DNA of 5,073 bases from NCBI GenBank assembly GCA_012033095.1, contig JAAUPO010000237.1, positions 1 to 5,073 of the forward strand, read 5' to 3'. Positions 4,552 through 5,073 of this stretch are shown here, piece after piece. Within the stretch, counting starts at the first letter, position 1. Each line of letters begins with the position of its first letter. The notes under the pieces were generated by a model. The model ran no database searches. It had not been told where the DNA came from and worked only from the letters and a program-made list of their open reading frames with translations. The DNA comes from Synechococcaceae cyanobacterium RL_1_2. Its GTDB lineage: Bacteria > Cyanobacteriota > Cyanobacteriia > Cyanobacteriales > JAAUPO01. The position numbers and the translations under genes are program-made.

Positions 4552-5073
4552 ATGACCCAAGGATTTGATTCCCAACAGCCCCCAGCCCAAGCATTACTAG
4601 ATAGTTGTGTCCATTGTGGATTTTGTTTAGCAACTTGTCCCAGTTATCGGGTGATTGGGAAGGAAATGGATTCCCCTAGGGGCCGTATTTATTTGATGGA
4701 TGCCATTAACAAAGGCCAAGCGGAGTTAAATGAAACCACCAGCCAACATTTTGATAGTTGTTTAGGTTGTTTGGCCTGTGTAACGGCTTGTCCGTCAGGG
4801 GTTGAATACGATCGCCTGATTGCGGCCACCCGCCCCCAGGTGGAGCGTAATCAGCCCCGCTCCCTCCCTCAGCAGGCCCTGCGATCGTTAATTTTTGGTT
4901 TATTTCCCTACCCCCACTTACTAAAAATATTGCTCTATCCCTTAGCGATGTATCAAAAGTTAGGGTTACAGTCCCTGGTGAGGGGAACAGGTTTACTCAA
5001 GCAAGTAGCCCCCTCCTTGGCGGCGATGGAATCGGTGTTACCCTCCGTTAACCTCAAAGAACTGGGCCATACC
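4552..5073 (+). CDS. glcF: Glycolate dehydrogenase iron-sulfur subunit GlcF, 3'-truncated by the window edge
   Basis: From the ATG at 4552 the frame stays open for 174 codons to the window end. Two ferredoxin-type [4Fe-4S] motifs are intact: CVHCGFCLATCP (residues 19-30) and CLGCLACVTACP (70-81), each Cx2Cx2Cx3CP. Between them is DSPRGRIYLMDAI, typical of GlcF. The family is about 400-450 residues, so the C-terminal cysteine-rich CCG domains are outside the window. With the flavin subunit GlcD, GlcF passes electrons from glycolate oxidation towards the quinone pool in cyanobacterial photorespiration; it is a peripheral membrane protein. No Shine-Dalgarno is visible. The coding sequence is visibly richer in GC than the spacers, with HIP1-like words. 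Other two-cluster Fe-S subunits (lactate or glycerol-3-phosphate dehydrogenases) are alternatives, but the order and spacing favour GlcF. Confidence 0.88.
   Translation, partial: MTQGFDSQQPPAQALLDSCVHCGFCLATCPSYRVIGKEMDSPRGRIYLMDAINKGQAELNETTSQHFDSCLGCLACVTACPSGVEYDRLIAATRPQVERNQPRSLPQQALRSLIFGLFPYPHLLKILLYPLAMYQKLGLQSLVRGTGLLKQVAPSLAAMESVLPSVNLKELGHT

Overview
The window looks like chromosome from an AT-rich unicellular cyanobacterium of the Crocosphaera, Cyanothece, Synechocystis or Microcystis kind. The evidence is three protein families known from cyanobacteria and red-lineage plastids (Ycf49, Ycf35, Ycf46), two perfect HIP1 octamers (GCGATCGC at 2840-2847 and 4324-4331) with several one-mismatch copies, and weak or absent Shine-Dalgarno sites. 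The genus cannot be fixed from this sequence. I see no mobile element, CRISPR array, tRNA or rRNA, and no convincing new multi-gene defence or biosynthetic system.

Layout, left to right. At 1-273 (+) is the 3' part of a Ycf49/DUF2499 membrane protein. An AT-rich gene-free stretch follows (274-647). At 648-848 (-) is a small 66-residue protein, preceded by a palindrome-rich control region (about 849-1103). A rho-independent terminator on the minus strand (1098-1130) closes the next unit, so the small gene is transcribed separately. That unit, read right to left, is the Ycf46 AAA+ ATPase (3168 to 1651) followed by Ycf35/DUF1257 (1531 to 1181). The Ycf46 frame is interrupted twice, by one extra base near its start and one missing base about 260 bases later. 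Both changes lie in five-base homopolymers and they cancel, so the repaired protein has the normal family length. At 3364-3690 (-) is a ribbon-helix-helix protein with a CPEC motif. It diverges from a TPR protein with a C-terminal membrane anchor (3865-4374, +). Last is the 5' part of glcF, the iron-sulfur subunit of glycolate dehydrogenase (4552 to the window end, +).

How the genes fit together. Ycf46 and Ycf35 are probably co-transcribed, and both are linked by conservation to photosynthetic cells, but neither has an established biochemical role. GlcF belongs to photorespiratory glycolate oxidation. The TPR protein may share a transcript with glcF or be separate, since 177 bases with a strong palindrome lie between them. 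The ribbon-helix-helix protein is a plausible local DNA-binding regulator; no toxin partner is visible next to it.

The points most worth a second look are the compensating frameshift pair in ycf46, the palindromes upstream of the 66-residue gene (one fits the NtcA consensus), and the 17-base palindrome upstream of glcF.
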